Source: Arthrobacter sp. U41 (GTDB lineage: Bacteria > Actinomycetota > Actinomycetes > Actinomycetales > Micrococcaceae). Taken from it: DNA of 64,000 bases. The notes below the pieces were generated by a model. It was given only the letters and a program-made list of their open reading frames with translations. It did no database searches and was not told where the DNA came from. A program made the position numbers and the translations under genes. The stretch lies in NCBI RefSeq assembly GCF_007679325.1, contig NZ_VEGI01000001.1, positions 992,001-1,056,000 of the forward strand. The letters run 5' to 3'. Below are positions 18,380 to 26,752 of this stretch, in pieces; the first letter of the stretch is position 1, and every line of letters starts with the position of its first letter.

Positions 18380-19663
18380 GTGAGCACAAATCTTACGCGG
18401 GTGTTTGTTGCGCGCCTCCTCGGACTCGACGTCTTCGACCCACTGGGCGACCGTCTGGGCCGGCTGCGCGATGTCGTTGTGCTCTCCCGCGGCACCCGCG
18501 GTGCCCCGCACGTGGTGGGCATCGTCGTCGAAGTTCCCGGGAAGAAGCGGGTCTTCGTCCCGATGACCCGGATCACTTCGATCGATCAGACGCAGGTCAT
18601 CTGCACCGGGCTGGTGAATCTGCGGCGCTTCGAACAGCGCGGCGCCGAAACCCTGGTGGTGGCCGAAATGTTCGACCGCCGCGTCACCCTGGCCGACGGC
18701 AGCGGGGACGCCACGATCGAGGACATCGCGATGGACAAGCACCGCTCCGGCGACTGGTTTGTCAGCAAGCTCTTCGTCCGCCGCGGCCATTCCCTCTCAC
18801 CGCTGAGCCGGCTGCGCCGCAACGAGACCCTGATTATTGACTGGGCCGACGCGCAGCAGGGCGCCCGCACCGAGCCCCAGGCGGCCACGCAGTTTGTCGC
18901 GACCCACGAGGACCTGAAGCCTGCCGACTTCGCCGAGGCCCTGCAAGAGATGAGCGACAAGCGCCGCTTCGAGGTGGCCAGCGAACTCCAGGACGAACGG
19001 CTGGCCGACGTCCTCCAGGAGATGCCCGAAGGCGACCAGGTGGAGATCCTCTCCGCCCTCGACGTGAACCGCGCCGCGGACGTGCTCGAGGAGATGGACC
19101 CGGACGACGCCGCCGACCTCCTCGCCGAGCTCCCCAGCGCCCAGGCCGAAGAACTGCTCCAGCTGATGGAACCAGAAGGCGCCGAGGACGTCCGCCGGCT
19201 GCTCGAATACGACGAGGACACCGCGGGCGGGCTGATGACGCCGGTTCCGGTCATCCTGCCCCCGGAGGCCACCGTGGCCGAAGCCCTCGCCCATGTCCGC
19301 CGCGAGGAGCTCTCTCCCGCCCTGGCCTCGTCGATCTTCATTGCCCGGCCCCCGCTGGAGACCCCCACGGGCCGTTTCCTCGGCGTTGTCCACATCCAGC
19401 AGCTGCTGCGCTTCCCGCCGCCCGAACCGCTGGGCAACCTCGTGGACAAGACACTGGAACCAGTGTCGGACCAGGCCCACATCAGCGAGGTGGCCCGCAC
19501 GCTGGCCACCTACAACCTCAACTCGCTCCCCGTCGTCAACAGCGACGGTCGGCTTGTGGGGGCGGTGACTGTTGACGATGTGCTGGATCATCTGCTGCCC
19601 GATGACTGGCGCGCCCACGAGGACGATGTCCCGATAAGGAAGCTTGGAGGCCGCATTGGCTGA
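18380..19663 (+). CDS. MgtE-like intracellular domain protein with PRC-type and CBS domains, no channel
   Basis: A 427-residue soluble protein. An N-terminal PRC-barrel-like half (residues 1 to about 150: LGLDVFDPLGDRLGRLRDVV and a second half ending in WADAQ) is followed by the MgtE N superhelical domain (about 170-275, with repeated FEVASEL, ADVLQEM, ADVLEEM, ADLLAEL). A CBS pair follows (about 280-410, GGLMTPVPV and LPVVNSDGRLVGAVTVDDV). The five-helix Mg channel domain of true MgtE is absent, so it is more likely a sensor or regulator of Mg or nucleotide than a transporter. Its stop overlaps the DUF1003 start. Confidence 0.88.
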   Translation: MSTNLTRVFVARLLGLDVFDPLGDRLGRLRDVVVLSRGTRGAPHVVGIVVEVPGKKRVFVPMTRITSIDQTQVICTGLVNLRRFEQRGAETLVVAEMFDRRVTLADGSGDATIEDIAMDKHRSGDWFVSKLFVRRGHSLSPLSRLRRNETLIIDWADAQQGARTEPQAATQFVATHEDLKPADFAEALQEMSDKRRFEVASELQDERLADVLQEMPEGDQVEILSALDVNRAADVLEEMDPDDAADLLAELPSAQAEELLQLMEPEGAEDVRRLLEYDEDTAGGLMTPVPVILPPEATVAEALAHVRREELSPALASSIFIARPPLETPTGRFLGVVHIQQLLRFPPPEPLGNLVDKTLEPVSDQAHISEVARTLATYNLNSLPVVNSDGRLVGAVTVDDVLDHLLPDDWRAHEDDVPIRKLGGRIG

Positions 19664-20432
19664 TAACAGCGCACCACGGAACCCCCACGTCCGGACGGGC
19701 AGCAAATCGTCCAAGGGAAGCCTCGACACCCCACTGAGCGGCCGGCAGCGGATACTGCCGAAGTTCTCCCCCAACCCGGACGCGTTCGGCCAGACCACGG
19801 AAGGCTTTGCCCGTTTTATGGGCACGCCGCAGTTCCTGGTCTACATGACGGTGTTCGTCGTGCTCTGGCTGGCCTGGAACACGTTTGCCCCGGAGGCGTG
19901 GCAGTTCGATTCGCGGGCCCTCGGTTTCACCCTGCTGACGCTGATGCTCTCGCTGCAGGCCTCCTACGCGGCGCCCCTGTTGCTCCTTGCCCAGAACCGG
20001 CAGGACGACCGTGACCGTGTCTCCCTGGAGCAGGACCGCCAGCGTGCCGAGCGGAACCTCTCCGACACCGAGTACCTCACCCGGGAACTCGCTTCGCTCC
20101 GGATCGCCCTGCGGGAAGTCGCCACCCGCGACTACGTCCGGGCCGAACTGCGCAGCCTGCTGGAGGACATGCTGGAGGCGCAGGAGGAACTGCGCACCCA
20201 TGACCCCACGGCCGGCGCGCACGAGTCGCCGCGGGACAAGGTCAAGGAAAAACTGAAGGAACGGCGCGACAAGCAGCGCAACCCCCGCACCCAGCAGATT
20301 CCCCGGGTCAAGGCCGACGGCAGGAACGAGCCCAAGACCAGCAAGCGGGCCACCACGACGCCGGACACGCGTCGAGGAGCGTCCCCGGACACCGCCGGGG
20401 CCCCGGCACACCCTGCAACCCCCGAGAACTGA
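19656..20432 (+). CDS. DUF1003 membrane protein
   Basis: A 258-residue protein with the DUF1003 core: two transmembrane helices (FLVYMTVFVVLWLAWNTF and GFTLLTLMLSLQASYAAPLLL) followed by the conserved NRQDDRDR and a long charged coiled-coil-like region (QDRQRAERN to LEAQEEL). The Lys/Arg-rich tail is probably disordered. The TTG at 19656 is preferred because GGAGG (19646-19650) lies 5 bases upstream. The frame overlaps the MgtE-like stop by 8 bases, indicating coupling. Function unknown; in the same operon as Mrp. Confidence 0.88.
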   Translation: MADNSAPRNPHVRTGSKSSKGSLDTPLSGRQRILPKFSPNPDAFGQTTEGFARFMGTPQFLVYMTVFVVLWLAWNTFAPEAWQFDSRALGFTLLTLMLSLQASYAAPLLLLAQNRQDDRDRVSLEQDRQRAERNLSDTEYLTRELASLRIALREVATRDYVRAELRSLLEDMLEAQEELRTHDPTAGAHESPRDKVKEKLKERRDKQRNPRTQQIPRVKADGRNEPKTSKRATTTPDTRRGASPDTAGAPAHPATPEN

Positions 20433-20443
20433 GCATTCATCGC

Positions 20444-21610
20444 ATGAACCCCACCCAGGACCACGGCCTCCAGGGCACCTCCCCGGCTACTGCCCTGGAG
20501 CAGGCAGTCCACACCGCACTGGCCACCGTGATCGACCCCGAGCTCCGCCGTCCCATCACCGAGCTGGGCATGGTGGACACGGTGGAGATCTCCGACGGCG
20601 GCCGGGTGCGGATCGCGGTGCTCCTGACGATTGCCGGCTGCCCCCTACGCGGCACCATCACCGCGGACTGCGAGGCCGCGCTGGGCGCCGTCCCCGGCGT
20701 GACCGGCGTCGACGTCGAACTGAAGGTCATGACGCAGGAGCAGCGCGACGCCCTCAAGGAACAGCTCCGCGGTCCGGGCGGGCAGCGCGGGATACCGTTC
20801 AACGACCCCGGCTCGCTAACCAAGGTGTATGCCGTCGCGAGCGGCAAGGGCGGGGTGGGCAAGTCCTCCGTGACGGTGAACCTCGCCTGCGCGCTGGCCG
20901 CCCAGGGACTGCGTGTGGGGATTGTGGACGCGGACGTCTACGGTTTCTCCGTCCCGGCACTGATGGGCATCACCCAGGCCCCCACCCGGGTGGATGACAT
21001 GATCCTGCCGCCAGTGGCCTACGGCGTCAAAGTCATCTCCATCGGCATGTTCGTCACCGGCAACCAGCCGGTCGCCTGGCGCGGGCCCATGCTGCACCGC
21101 GCCCTGGAACAGTTCCTCACCGATGTCTACTTCGGCGACCTCGACGCCCTCTTCCTGGACCTTCCGCCCGGAACCGGGGATATCGCCATCTCCGTGGCCC
21201 AGCTCCTGCCGAAAGCGCAGATCCTGGTGGTGACCACCCCTCAGGCTGCCGCCGCGGATGTGGCCGAACGGGCAGGAGCAATCGCCACCCAGACCGGCCA
21301 GAGCGTCGCCGGCGTCGTGGAAAACATGTCCTACCTGGAAATGCCCGACGGCGGCCGGATGGAGCTGTTCGGCAGCGGCGGCGGCGCTGTGCTGGCCGAA
21401 CGCCTGTCCGCCACAGTGGGAACCGACGTTCCGCTGCTGGGACAGATCCCGCTGGACATCCTGCTGCGGGAGGGCGGCGACGCCGGGGTTCCCCTGGTGC
21501 TGGGCCGTCCCGAGACGCCTTCCGCCGTGGCGCTGCTGGACATCGCCGGGAAGCTCTCCGCGGTCCCGCGCGGGCTGAGCGGCCTGCCCCTGGGCCTGCA
21601 GCCCCGCTAA
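20444..21610 (+). CDS. mrp: Mrp/NBP35-type Fe-S cluster carrier ATPase
   Basis: A 388-residue P-loop protein that binds and passes on iron-sulfur clusters. An N-terminal MIP18/DUF59 domain (about residues 10-95, with TELGMVDTVE and GCPLRGTI) precedes the deviant Walker A GKGGVGKSSV near 134. Other ATPase segments are DADVYGFSVPALMG, DLPPGTGD and VENMSYLE. The usual CxxC cluster motif is not apparent in the C-terminal part, as in several actinobacterial Mrp proteins. The ATG at 20444 is 11 bp after DUF1003. Confidence 0.93.
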   Translation: MNPTQDHGLQGTSPATALEQAVHTALATVIDPELRRPITELGMVDTVEISDGGRVRIAVLLTIAGCPLRGTITADCEAALGAVPGVTGVDVELKVMTQEQRDALKEQLRGPGGQRGIPFNDPGSLTKVYAVASGKGGVGKSSVTVNLACALAAQGLRVGIVDADVYGFSVPALMGITQAPTRVDDMILPPVAYGVKVISIGMFVTGNQPVAWRGPMLHRALEQFLTDVYFGDLDALFLDLPPGTGDIAISVAQLLPKAQILVVTTPQAAAADVAERAGAIATQTGQSVAGVVENMSYLEMPDGGRMELFGSGGGAVLAERLSATVGTDVPLLGQIPLDILLREGGDAGVPLVLGRPETPSAVALLDIAGKLSAVPRGLSGLPLGLQPR

Positions 21611-21617
21611 GCAGCTA

Positions 21618-22013
21618 TTAGGTAGCTTCCGAATCGAAGGGTGCGGGTTCGCCGTCCCCGAGGCGCTCCATCACGCGGGCCGGCCGGCGGTCCGCAGCCA
21701 CCGTGGCTGCAGCCACGGTGGCTGCGGCGGCAGGGGCGCCGGCGCTGACCGGCTTGGTGTCATCGTCCAGCAGCGCTTCCTTGATGATTCTGCGCGGGTC
21801 GTACTGCCGGGGATCGTACTTCTTCCAGTCGACATCATCGATATCGATGCCGACTTCATCCTTGATCTGCTCCCGCGCCCCGGACGCCATCCGGCGGACT
21901 TCCTTGACGATATTGGCAAGTTTCTGCGTGTATTCGGGCAGCCTGCTGGGACCGATCACCAGAAGTCCGATGATCAGCAGAAGTAAGAACTCCGGTCCAT
22001 TGATTCCAAGCAC
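21618..22013 (-). CDS. tatB: Sec-independent translocase subunit TatB
   Basis: A 131-residue part of the twin-arginine export receptor. A single N-terminal helix (FLLLLIIGLLVIGPSRLPEY) with the conserved GP hinge is followed by an amphipathic helix and a variable tail. GTG start at 22013. TAATCT on the minus strand (22021-22026) sits 7 bases upstream. Encoded downstream of sigE and its anti-sigma factor, as in mycobacteria, and convergent with mrp (7-bp gap). tatA and tatC are not in the window. Confidence 0.93.
   Translation of the reverse strand: MLGINGPEFLLLLIIGLLVIGPSRLPEYTQKLANIVKEVRRMASGAREQIKDEVGIDIDDVDWKKYDPRQYDPRRIIKEALLDDDTKPVSAGAPAAAATVAAATVAADRRPARVMERLGDGEPAPFDSEAT
21694..21725. 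repeat. Perfect 32-bp palindrome inside tatB
   Basis: Two 16-bp arms starting GCAGCCACCGTGGCTG are exact reverse complements with no loop. In tatB they encode an alternating VAAAT repeat in the variable tail. Could form a hairpin in the tatB mRNA or a cruciform. Confidence 0.85.
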
Positions 22014-22093
22014 TGTAGGAAGATTACCCTCTCAACCGGAGCTGGGACGATTCGGCCGTGACTCACGATGCACGGCCCCGGCGGAACCGCCGG

Positions 22094-23134
22094 TCACGGG
22101 GCCAACAGCTCCAGAATCCTGCCCATGCCGCGCTCCAGCCGTGCCGTGACACTGTGCCCGGCGCCGCTGCCCGGCGCGTCCCCTGCGGCGCCCGGCGGCA
22201 GGGTGCCGGCGCGCACCAACGCGGCGACGCCGTCGTCGGCCTGCTCCGCTGCCTGGTCCGAGACGTAGGTGAACGTGGTGTCGCCGGACTGGTAGATGGC
22301 AGCGAAGGGGGAGGCATGGTTGACCCACAGGACCCCGCCGGCCGGAACCGCCTCGGTGGTAAAACCATCCGACGCCGCGGAACGGCCCGTGAGCACATTG
22401 ACCGGCGCCGGCGGGGACGCCTGCGACGCGTCGCCCGGTGCACCTGACGGCTGGGACGGACGGGGCTGGCTGCCGTGCTGTTCGAGGATGGTGGCGAAGT
22501 GCCTGCCGTCGGTGAGGCGCAGTTCCACGATGTTAATGCCGGCCAGCACCCCGCCCCGGGCCCAGACCAGGTGGTAGCCGAGTTCACGGAGCTCGGGACA
22601 TGTCCAGCCTTCGGAGCGCAGGGTGGCGAGCTGCGCCGCAGTGAGGGCTCCGTCCGGGGTGAAGTCCGGTTCGCCGGTGAGGCTCCAGCCGGCGGGCGGG
22701 CCCGCTGCTGCATCGTCGGCGGCCGGGGCAGAGGCTGAAAGGTCCCGCTGCAGGAAGACTGACGCTGGCGTGCCGCCGGCCAGCGGGGCGGGCTCCCCGC
22801 CCATCAGGTAGGCGGATGCGCCGAGCATGGCCGCGGCTGCCACGGTACCCCCGGCAGCCAGCACGGTGGCCCGGATTGCCGGGCGAAAGCCACGGGCCTC
22901 CGGCACAGCGGCGGACAAAGTGTAGGGTGCGGGCTCTCCGCTCCGGGCCAGTTCCTCGGTGCGGGCCAGCAGGCGTGCCGTCAGGTCACCGCTGGCCATA
23001 GGGACTTCAGCGCCCCGCAGGCGCTCCAGGTACTGGCGCTCCCGGCGCAGCTGCTGCCGGCACTCCGTGCACGACTCCACGTGCTGGCGCCGCCGGTCAT
23101 GGCCGCGGCGCAGCAGTCGTTTCAGCAGGCGCAT
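22094..23134 (-). CDS. Anti-sigma factor for SigE (RseA/ZAS-like) with exported domain
   Basis: A 346-residue membrane protein. The N-terminus carries a zinc-binding HVESCTEC motif (HxxxCxxC, residues 18-25), typical of zinc-associated anti-sigma domains. A transmembrane helix follows near residues 88-110 (TVLAAGGTVAAAAMLGASAYLMGG), then an extracytoplasmic domain of about 230 residues. The gene lies 23 bp behind sigE. I see no ribosome site before the ATG at 23134, and the frame stays open upstream to within sigE, so the true start may be a few codons earlier. Function as SigE antagonist is inferred from motif and position. Confidence 0.85.
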   Translation of the reverse strand: MRLLKRLLRRGHDRRRQHVESCTECRQQLRRERQYLERLRGAEVPMASGDLTARLLARTEELARSGEPAPYTLSAAVPEARGFRPAIRATVLAAGGTVAAAAMLGASAYLMGGEPAPLAGGTPASVFLQRDLSASAPAADDAAAGPPAGWSLTGEPDFTPDGALTAAQLATLRSEGWTCPELRELGYHLVWARGGVLAGINIVELRLTDGRHFATILEQHGSQPRPSQPSGAPGDASQASPPAPVNVLTGRSAASDGFTTEAVPAGGVLWVNHASPFAAIYQSGDTTFTYVSDQAAEQADDGVAALVRAGTLPPGAAGDAPGSGAGHSVTARLERGMGRILELLAP

Positions 23135-23157
23135 CGCGTGTTTCAGAGAATCGAAGT

Positions 23158-23793
23158 TCAGAGGAGACCGGCGATACGCGGCATCTTGAGCCGCGGCTTC
23201 AGCGAGGTCTTGGCGGGCTGCTGCGGCCGCGGGTCGCGGTGCGCCAGCTTCTCCCGCAGCATGGTCCGTCCGCGGTGGATCCTGGAGCGGACGGTCCCGA
23301 GCTTGATGTCAAGGGCGACGGCCACCTCGTCGTAGGACAGCCCCTCGAGGTCACAAAGTACGACGGCGGCTCGGAAGTCCGGGGGAAGCTCCTCCAGGGC
23401 GGCCTGCACATCAACGTCCAGGTTGTTGAATTCGAAGCTCTGTTCCGGGCCGGGCTCGCGTCCGGGCAGGCGGGACTCGGCGTCCTCCGCCAGCGCGTCG
23501 AAGCGGATCCGGCTCTTGCGCCGGGCCTGGTCCAGGAAGAGGTTGGTGGTGATCCGGTGCAGCCAGCCGTCCAGGGTGCCGGGCTTGAAGTTCTCCAGCG
23601 AGCGGAACACCCTGACGAACACTTCCTGGGTGAGGTCCTCGGCATCGTACTTGTTGCCCGTGAGCCGGTGCGCGAGCCGGTACACCTTCGCGGAGTGGTT
23701 GGTCACCACTTCCTCCCAGGTGGGCCGGACCCATTCGGCTTCCGCCGCAGGGCGGGACTCTTCAGTTGCAGGGACAGCTGCCACTACCGACAT
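23158..23793 (-). CDS. sigE: ECF RNA polymerase sigma factor SigE
   Basis: A 211-residue extracytoplasmic-function sigma factor. Region 2 contains [21 protein letters not shown] and [17 protein letters not shown]. Region 4 contains [27 protein letters not shown] and the recognition helix [12 protein letters not shown]. The acidic linker between them is normal for the SigE group. The ATG at 23793 follows GAGGGGAG with 6 bases between. The gene order with the methyltransferase, anti-sigma, tatB and mrp matches the mycobacterial sigE locus. No htrA protease gene is found between anti-sigma and tatB here. Confidence 0.95.
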   Translation of the reverse strand: MSVVAAVPATEESRPAAEAEWVRPTWEEVVTNHSAKVYRLAHRLTGNKYDAEDLTQEVFVRVFRSLENFKPGTLDGWLHRITTNLFLDQARRKSRIRFDALAEDAESRLPGREPGPEQSFEFNNLDVDVQAALEELPPDFRAAVVLCDLEGLSYDEVAVALDIKLGTVRSRIHRGRTMLREKLAHRDPRPQQPAKTSLKPRLKMPRIAGLL

Positions 23794-24134
23794 TGTCCGC
23801 TCCCCTCATGGATGGTGCTTACGCCGTGGACGGTGCTTGCGGGTGCAAGCTCCTACATCCTTGATTCGACGCCGATCACCACGCGGATGAGCGGATCTCC
23901 ATCATTTCAACACAAGCTGGGAATTTCCTGACGCCCGGCCTCCTTCCGCCCACGGCGGAACCGGACGCCGGCAGCGCCGCAGGCACACGCCCCCGGCAGC
24001 CAGGGACAGCCGCGGTCCGGCCCCGTCCCGCAGTGCCCGCCATCCCGGCTGCAGCGGGGGCGCCTCCCGGCCGGTCACCCCCTGACACAGTACGCTGGAC
24101 TAAACAATCCCCTGCCGCCCAGAAAGCGAATTCC
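23794..24134. other. 341-bp divergent region between sigE and the O-methyltransferase
   Basis: No gene is seen. In the sigE leader a 6-bp stem with a GGGT loop (23835-23850) and a repeated GGTGCTTRC element are visible. I looked for a SigE-type -35/-10 pair (GGAAC with GTT) and saw GGAAAT near 23925, but with wrong spacing, so autoregulation is not supported by eye. Confidence 0.4.
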
Positions 24135-24767
24135 ATGAGCGCCGATAAGTCCACGAGCTGGTCCTACGCAGAAGATCTGCCTGCCGAGGATGAGGTCCTG
24201 TTGCACGCGCGCGAACGGTCCTTCGAACTGGGCGTCACGCCCGTCGGCCCGGGCGTCGGGGCCGTCCTGACCGTCCTCGCGGCGTCGGCCAAGGCCCAAA
24301 CGGCGGTCGAAATCGGCACCGGCGCGGGCGTCTCCGGCGTCTGCATCCTGCGCGGCCTGGGTCCTCACGCTGTACTGACCACCATCGACGTCGACGTCGA
24401 GCACCTGAAAGCCGCACGCGAGGCGTTCCAGGAGGCCGGCAGCCCGGCGAACCGCACGCGGACCATTTCCGGCCGCGCCCGCGACGTGCTCCCCCGGCTG
24501 ACGGACGGCGCCTATGACCTGGTCTTCATTGACGCGGACAAACCGAATTACCCCGGCTACGTGGAGCAGGCGGTCCGCCTGCTCAAGTCCGGCGGCCTGC
24601 TGATCGTCAACGACGCCCTGGACCAGGACCGGGTGGCCAACCCGGCAGCACGCGAGGCCACCACCGTGATCCTGCGCCAGGTGGGCAAATCTATCCGCGA
24701 TGACGACCGCCTCGCCTCGGCCATGCTGCCCACCGGAAACGGCCTGCTGGTCGCCGTCAAGAAGTAG
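24135..24767 (+). CDS. Class I SAM-dependent O-methyltransferase (Rv1220c-like)
   Basis: A 210-residue protein of the catechol/caffeoyl-CoA O-methyltransferase-like family. The SAM-binding motif I is AVEIGTGAGVSGV (about residue 59). The metal-binding region YDLVFIDADKPNY and ALDQDRVANP match the cation-dependent group. Divergent from sigE in the same arrangement as Rv1220c/sigE in M. tuberculosis (from memory). The substrate is unknown. The open frame extends upstream, but the ATG at 24135 gives the family-typical N-terminus. A terminator-like hairpin follows 100 bp on. Confidence 0.9.
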   Translation: MSADKSTSWSYAEDLPAEDEVLLHARERSFELGVTPVGPGVGAVLTVLAASAKAQTAVEIGTGAGVSGVCILRGLGPHAVLTTIDVDVEHLKAAREAFQEAGSPANRTRTISGRARDVLPRLTDGAYDLVFIDADKPNYPGYVEQAVRLLKSGGLLIVNDALDQDRVANPAAREATTVILRQVGKSIRDDDRLASAMLPTGNGLLVAVKK

Positions 24768-24865
24768 CCGTCAGCAGCAGCCTTCATGGCCTGATGGCCC
24801 ACCGGCACCGCCTTCACGGGCAGCACTTTCACGGGCAGGGCAGGCGGGGCCCGAACAAACAAAAG

Positions 24866-24905
24866 AGGGCGGGGTCCGCAACCATCCGGTCGCGGACCCC
24901 GCCCT
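24866..24905 (-). terminator. Terminator of the DUF3117 gene
   Basis: A 14-bp perfect stem (AGGGCGGGGTCCGC with 24892-24905) has a 12-base loop. On the minus strand it is followed by CTCTTTTGTTTGTT, a good U-rich tail. It also lies behind the O-methyltransferase on the plus strand, with a weaker tail. Confidence 0.88.
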
Positions 24906-24927
24906 TCTGTCTAAGAGTGCCGTGCAG

Positions 24928-25095
24928 TTACTCGGTAACGCCGACGAGGCATTCCTTCAAGTTGGTGGCTTCGGCAGAGTTCAGTTCGACCACGAGCCGC
25001 CCGCCGCCTTCGAGCGGGACACGCATGATCAGGCTGCGCCCCTCTTTAGTAACTTCCATCGGGCCGTCGCCGGTGCGTGGTTTCATAGCCGCCAT
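24928..25095 (-). CDS. DUF3117 family protein
   Basis: A 55-residue protein with the near-invariant N-terminus MAAMKPRTGDGPMEVTKEG and the RVPLEGGGRLVVEL core. This family is restricted to Actinobacteria; the mycobacterial member Rv1211 has been described as calmodulin-like (from memory), but the general role is unknown. I chose the ATG at 25095 because it gives the family N-terminus. GGAGGGG lies 9 bases upstream. The ATG at 25113 is an alternative start six codons earlier that would overlap that site. Monocistronic with its own terminator. Confidence 0.93.
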   Translation of the reverse strand: MAAMKPRTGDGPMEVTKEGRSLIMRVPLEGGGRLVVELNSAEATNLKECLVGVTE

Positions 25096-25339
25096 AAGGA
25101 ATATCCCCTCCATTAGTCCAGTGACATACCAGCCCGGCCGGGCTGCGTCCGCTTAGTCAATCAAGCCGCCCGGCGGCCGTGATGGAAGCCATCAGGGCCA
25201 TATACTCAGTTTGCTTCTTGTCCTTGCTTACCATCTATTATCGCGTAACAACGCGGCTGTAGCTAATCGTTGGACTTTCCGTCGCGCCGCGTCCTGCTCC
25301 CGCTGATGCTGCTCCGGGGGCCGCGAAAGGTGCCGTGCG

Positions 25340-26752
25340 TCACGGCGGATAGTCCCCTCCGCCGGGCAGTGGAGCCCAGGCCCACAGCCAGACAATCCAG
25401 ACGATCTGCAGCATCAGGAACATGAGGACCACTGTGCCGCGGTACGCGCGGGACCGGGAGACGAGTGCCGCGCTGAGGGCCAGCGGGAAGAGCGGGAGCA
25501 GCATCCGGAAGGTGCTTGTCTGCGGGTGCAGGAACAGCAGCAGGTAGCCCATGTAGCAGGCACACCACAGCCGCAGCTCCGTGCCCAGCGCCCGCACCGG
25601 GCGGCACAACATGAACAAGGTGAACAGTGCCACGAAGACGAAGGGCGCCAGCAGCCCCAGCACCGGGCCAAAGAGCAGGACGCCGGTATCGAACCAGGGT
25701 TTGAACGGCACCAGGTCGTGGCCGCGCCAGACGGTTTCCGTTTTGGTGTAGGCCTGGATATCACCGGTCACGGCCCAGGCGATGGCCGGCCACGTGAGGG
25801 CGCCGATTCCGCTGACTGCGGTCAGCCCGGCCAGCGACCAGAGCTGCGGCCCGCTGTGCGGCACGGCACCGGACTGCACGGCACTGTGCGGCACGGTCCC
25901 GGACTGCACGGTCCTGTGGCCGCCGATGCCCCGACCGCCGATTCCCGCTGCGACTGACGGGCCGCGGGCCGCCGAGTAGGACTGCCACGCCCGGTCGAGG
26001 AACAGCAGCCCCACCATCGCCGCGAAAGGGACTCCGGTGGGCCGGGACAGGCACATCAGGATAACGACGGGCATTGCCAGCAGGTACCGGCGTTCCACCA
26101 CCAGCAGCAGGGCGGACGCCAGCAGGAGCAGGTTCAGCGACTCGGCGTACGGCACCTGCAGCACCGGGGAGACCGGAAAAGTAGCGACGAACACCGTCGC
26201 CCAGAGCGCAGTGCGGTGCGATGCCTTGCGCCGGAAGAGGCTGTAAATGGCCAGGGCCGCACCCAGCCCTGCCACCAGGGCGATGCCCGTCAGGGCGGCC
26301 GCCGGCGGCATCCCGGTCAGCCCCGAGACCACCCGGCCCAGCATGGGGAAGAGCGCATAAAAGGCCCAGGCGTTCTCCTGCACGTTGCCGGCCTCGTCGG
26401 TGGGGAGGACCGCCGGGTAGCCGTTCTGCAGCGCTTCCCCGTACCAGCGTGCGTCCCAGATATTGACGAACGACCAATAGTCCGGCTTGGCCGGGAACCA
26501 GGGGTTGACGCCCTGGTGCAGGGCTGCGGCCATAAAAATGCAGGCACTGACGAACCGGGCCGCAACATAGAGTGCGGCCACCTGGACCCACCACGGCCAT
26601 CGCGCCGCGCGGGCGCCCGCCGCTGCGATAACACTCCACGCTGCTGCGGTCGGGTCCGCTCCCCCGTCCCCGCGGGCACGGCGCGCTGCCGGATCGCTGG
26701 TGTGCCGCGGCTCCGCCTCCGGCGCCCCCGGACGGACGTGGTCACCGCTCAC
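25340..26752 (-). CDS. GT-C type membrane mannosyltransferase-like protein
   Basis: A 470-residue integral membrane protein with about 8-10 helices, resembling PIG-V/GT-C glycosyltransferases that use polyprenyl-phosphate sugars. After the first helix the luminal loop carries NPWFPAKPDYWSF then WDARWYGEALQNGYP, the acidic W-D-x-x-W/Y motif expected of this group. YAFFP-like FYALFPMLGRVV and CLSRPTG are also typical. Residues about 283-305 contain a repeated VQSG-VPHS unit from a 30-bp tandem duplication. The start overlaps the DivIVA-like gene stop by ATGA. Substrate unknown; cell-wall glycan or lipoglycan synthesis is a guess. Confidence 0.75.
   Translation of the reverse strand: MSGDHVRPGAPEAEPRHTSDPAARRARGDGGADPTAAAWSVIAAAGARAARWPWWVQVAALYVAARFVSACIFMAAALHQGVNPWFPAKPDYWSFVNIWDARWYGEALQNGYPAVLPTDEAGNVQENAWAFYALFPMLGRVVSGLTGMPPAAALTGIALVAGLGAALAIYSLFRRKASHRTALWATVFVATFPVSPVLQVPYAESLNLLLLASALLLVVERRYLLAMPVVILMCLSRPTGVPFAAMVGLLFLDRAWQSYSAARGPSVAAGIGGRGIGGHRTVQSGTVPHSAVQSGAVPHSGPQLWSLAGLTAVSGIGALTWPAIAWAVTGDIQAYTKTETVWRGHDLVPFKPWFDTGVLLFGPVLGLLAPFVFVALFTLFMLCRPVRALGTELRLWCACYMGYLLLFLHPQTSTFRMLLPLFPLALSAALVSRSRAYRGTVVLMFLMLQIVWIVWLWAWAPLPGGGDYPP
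25854..25913. repeat. 30-bp tandem duplication in the GT-C gene
   Basis: Two adjacent 30-bp copies beginning CTGTGCGGCACGG (25854-25883 and 25884-25913) differ at 4 positions, and a partial third (CTGTGGC) follows. In frame, it adds a VPHSAVQSGA-type repeat to a loop between membrane helices. Confidence 0.85.

Noticed and set aside
23794..24134. SigE-autoregulated promoter
   Set aside because: A GGAAAT is present, but the distance to any GTT-type -10 does not fit the ECF consensus.
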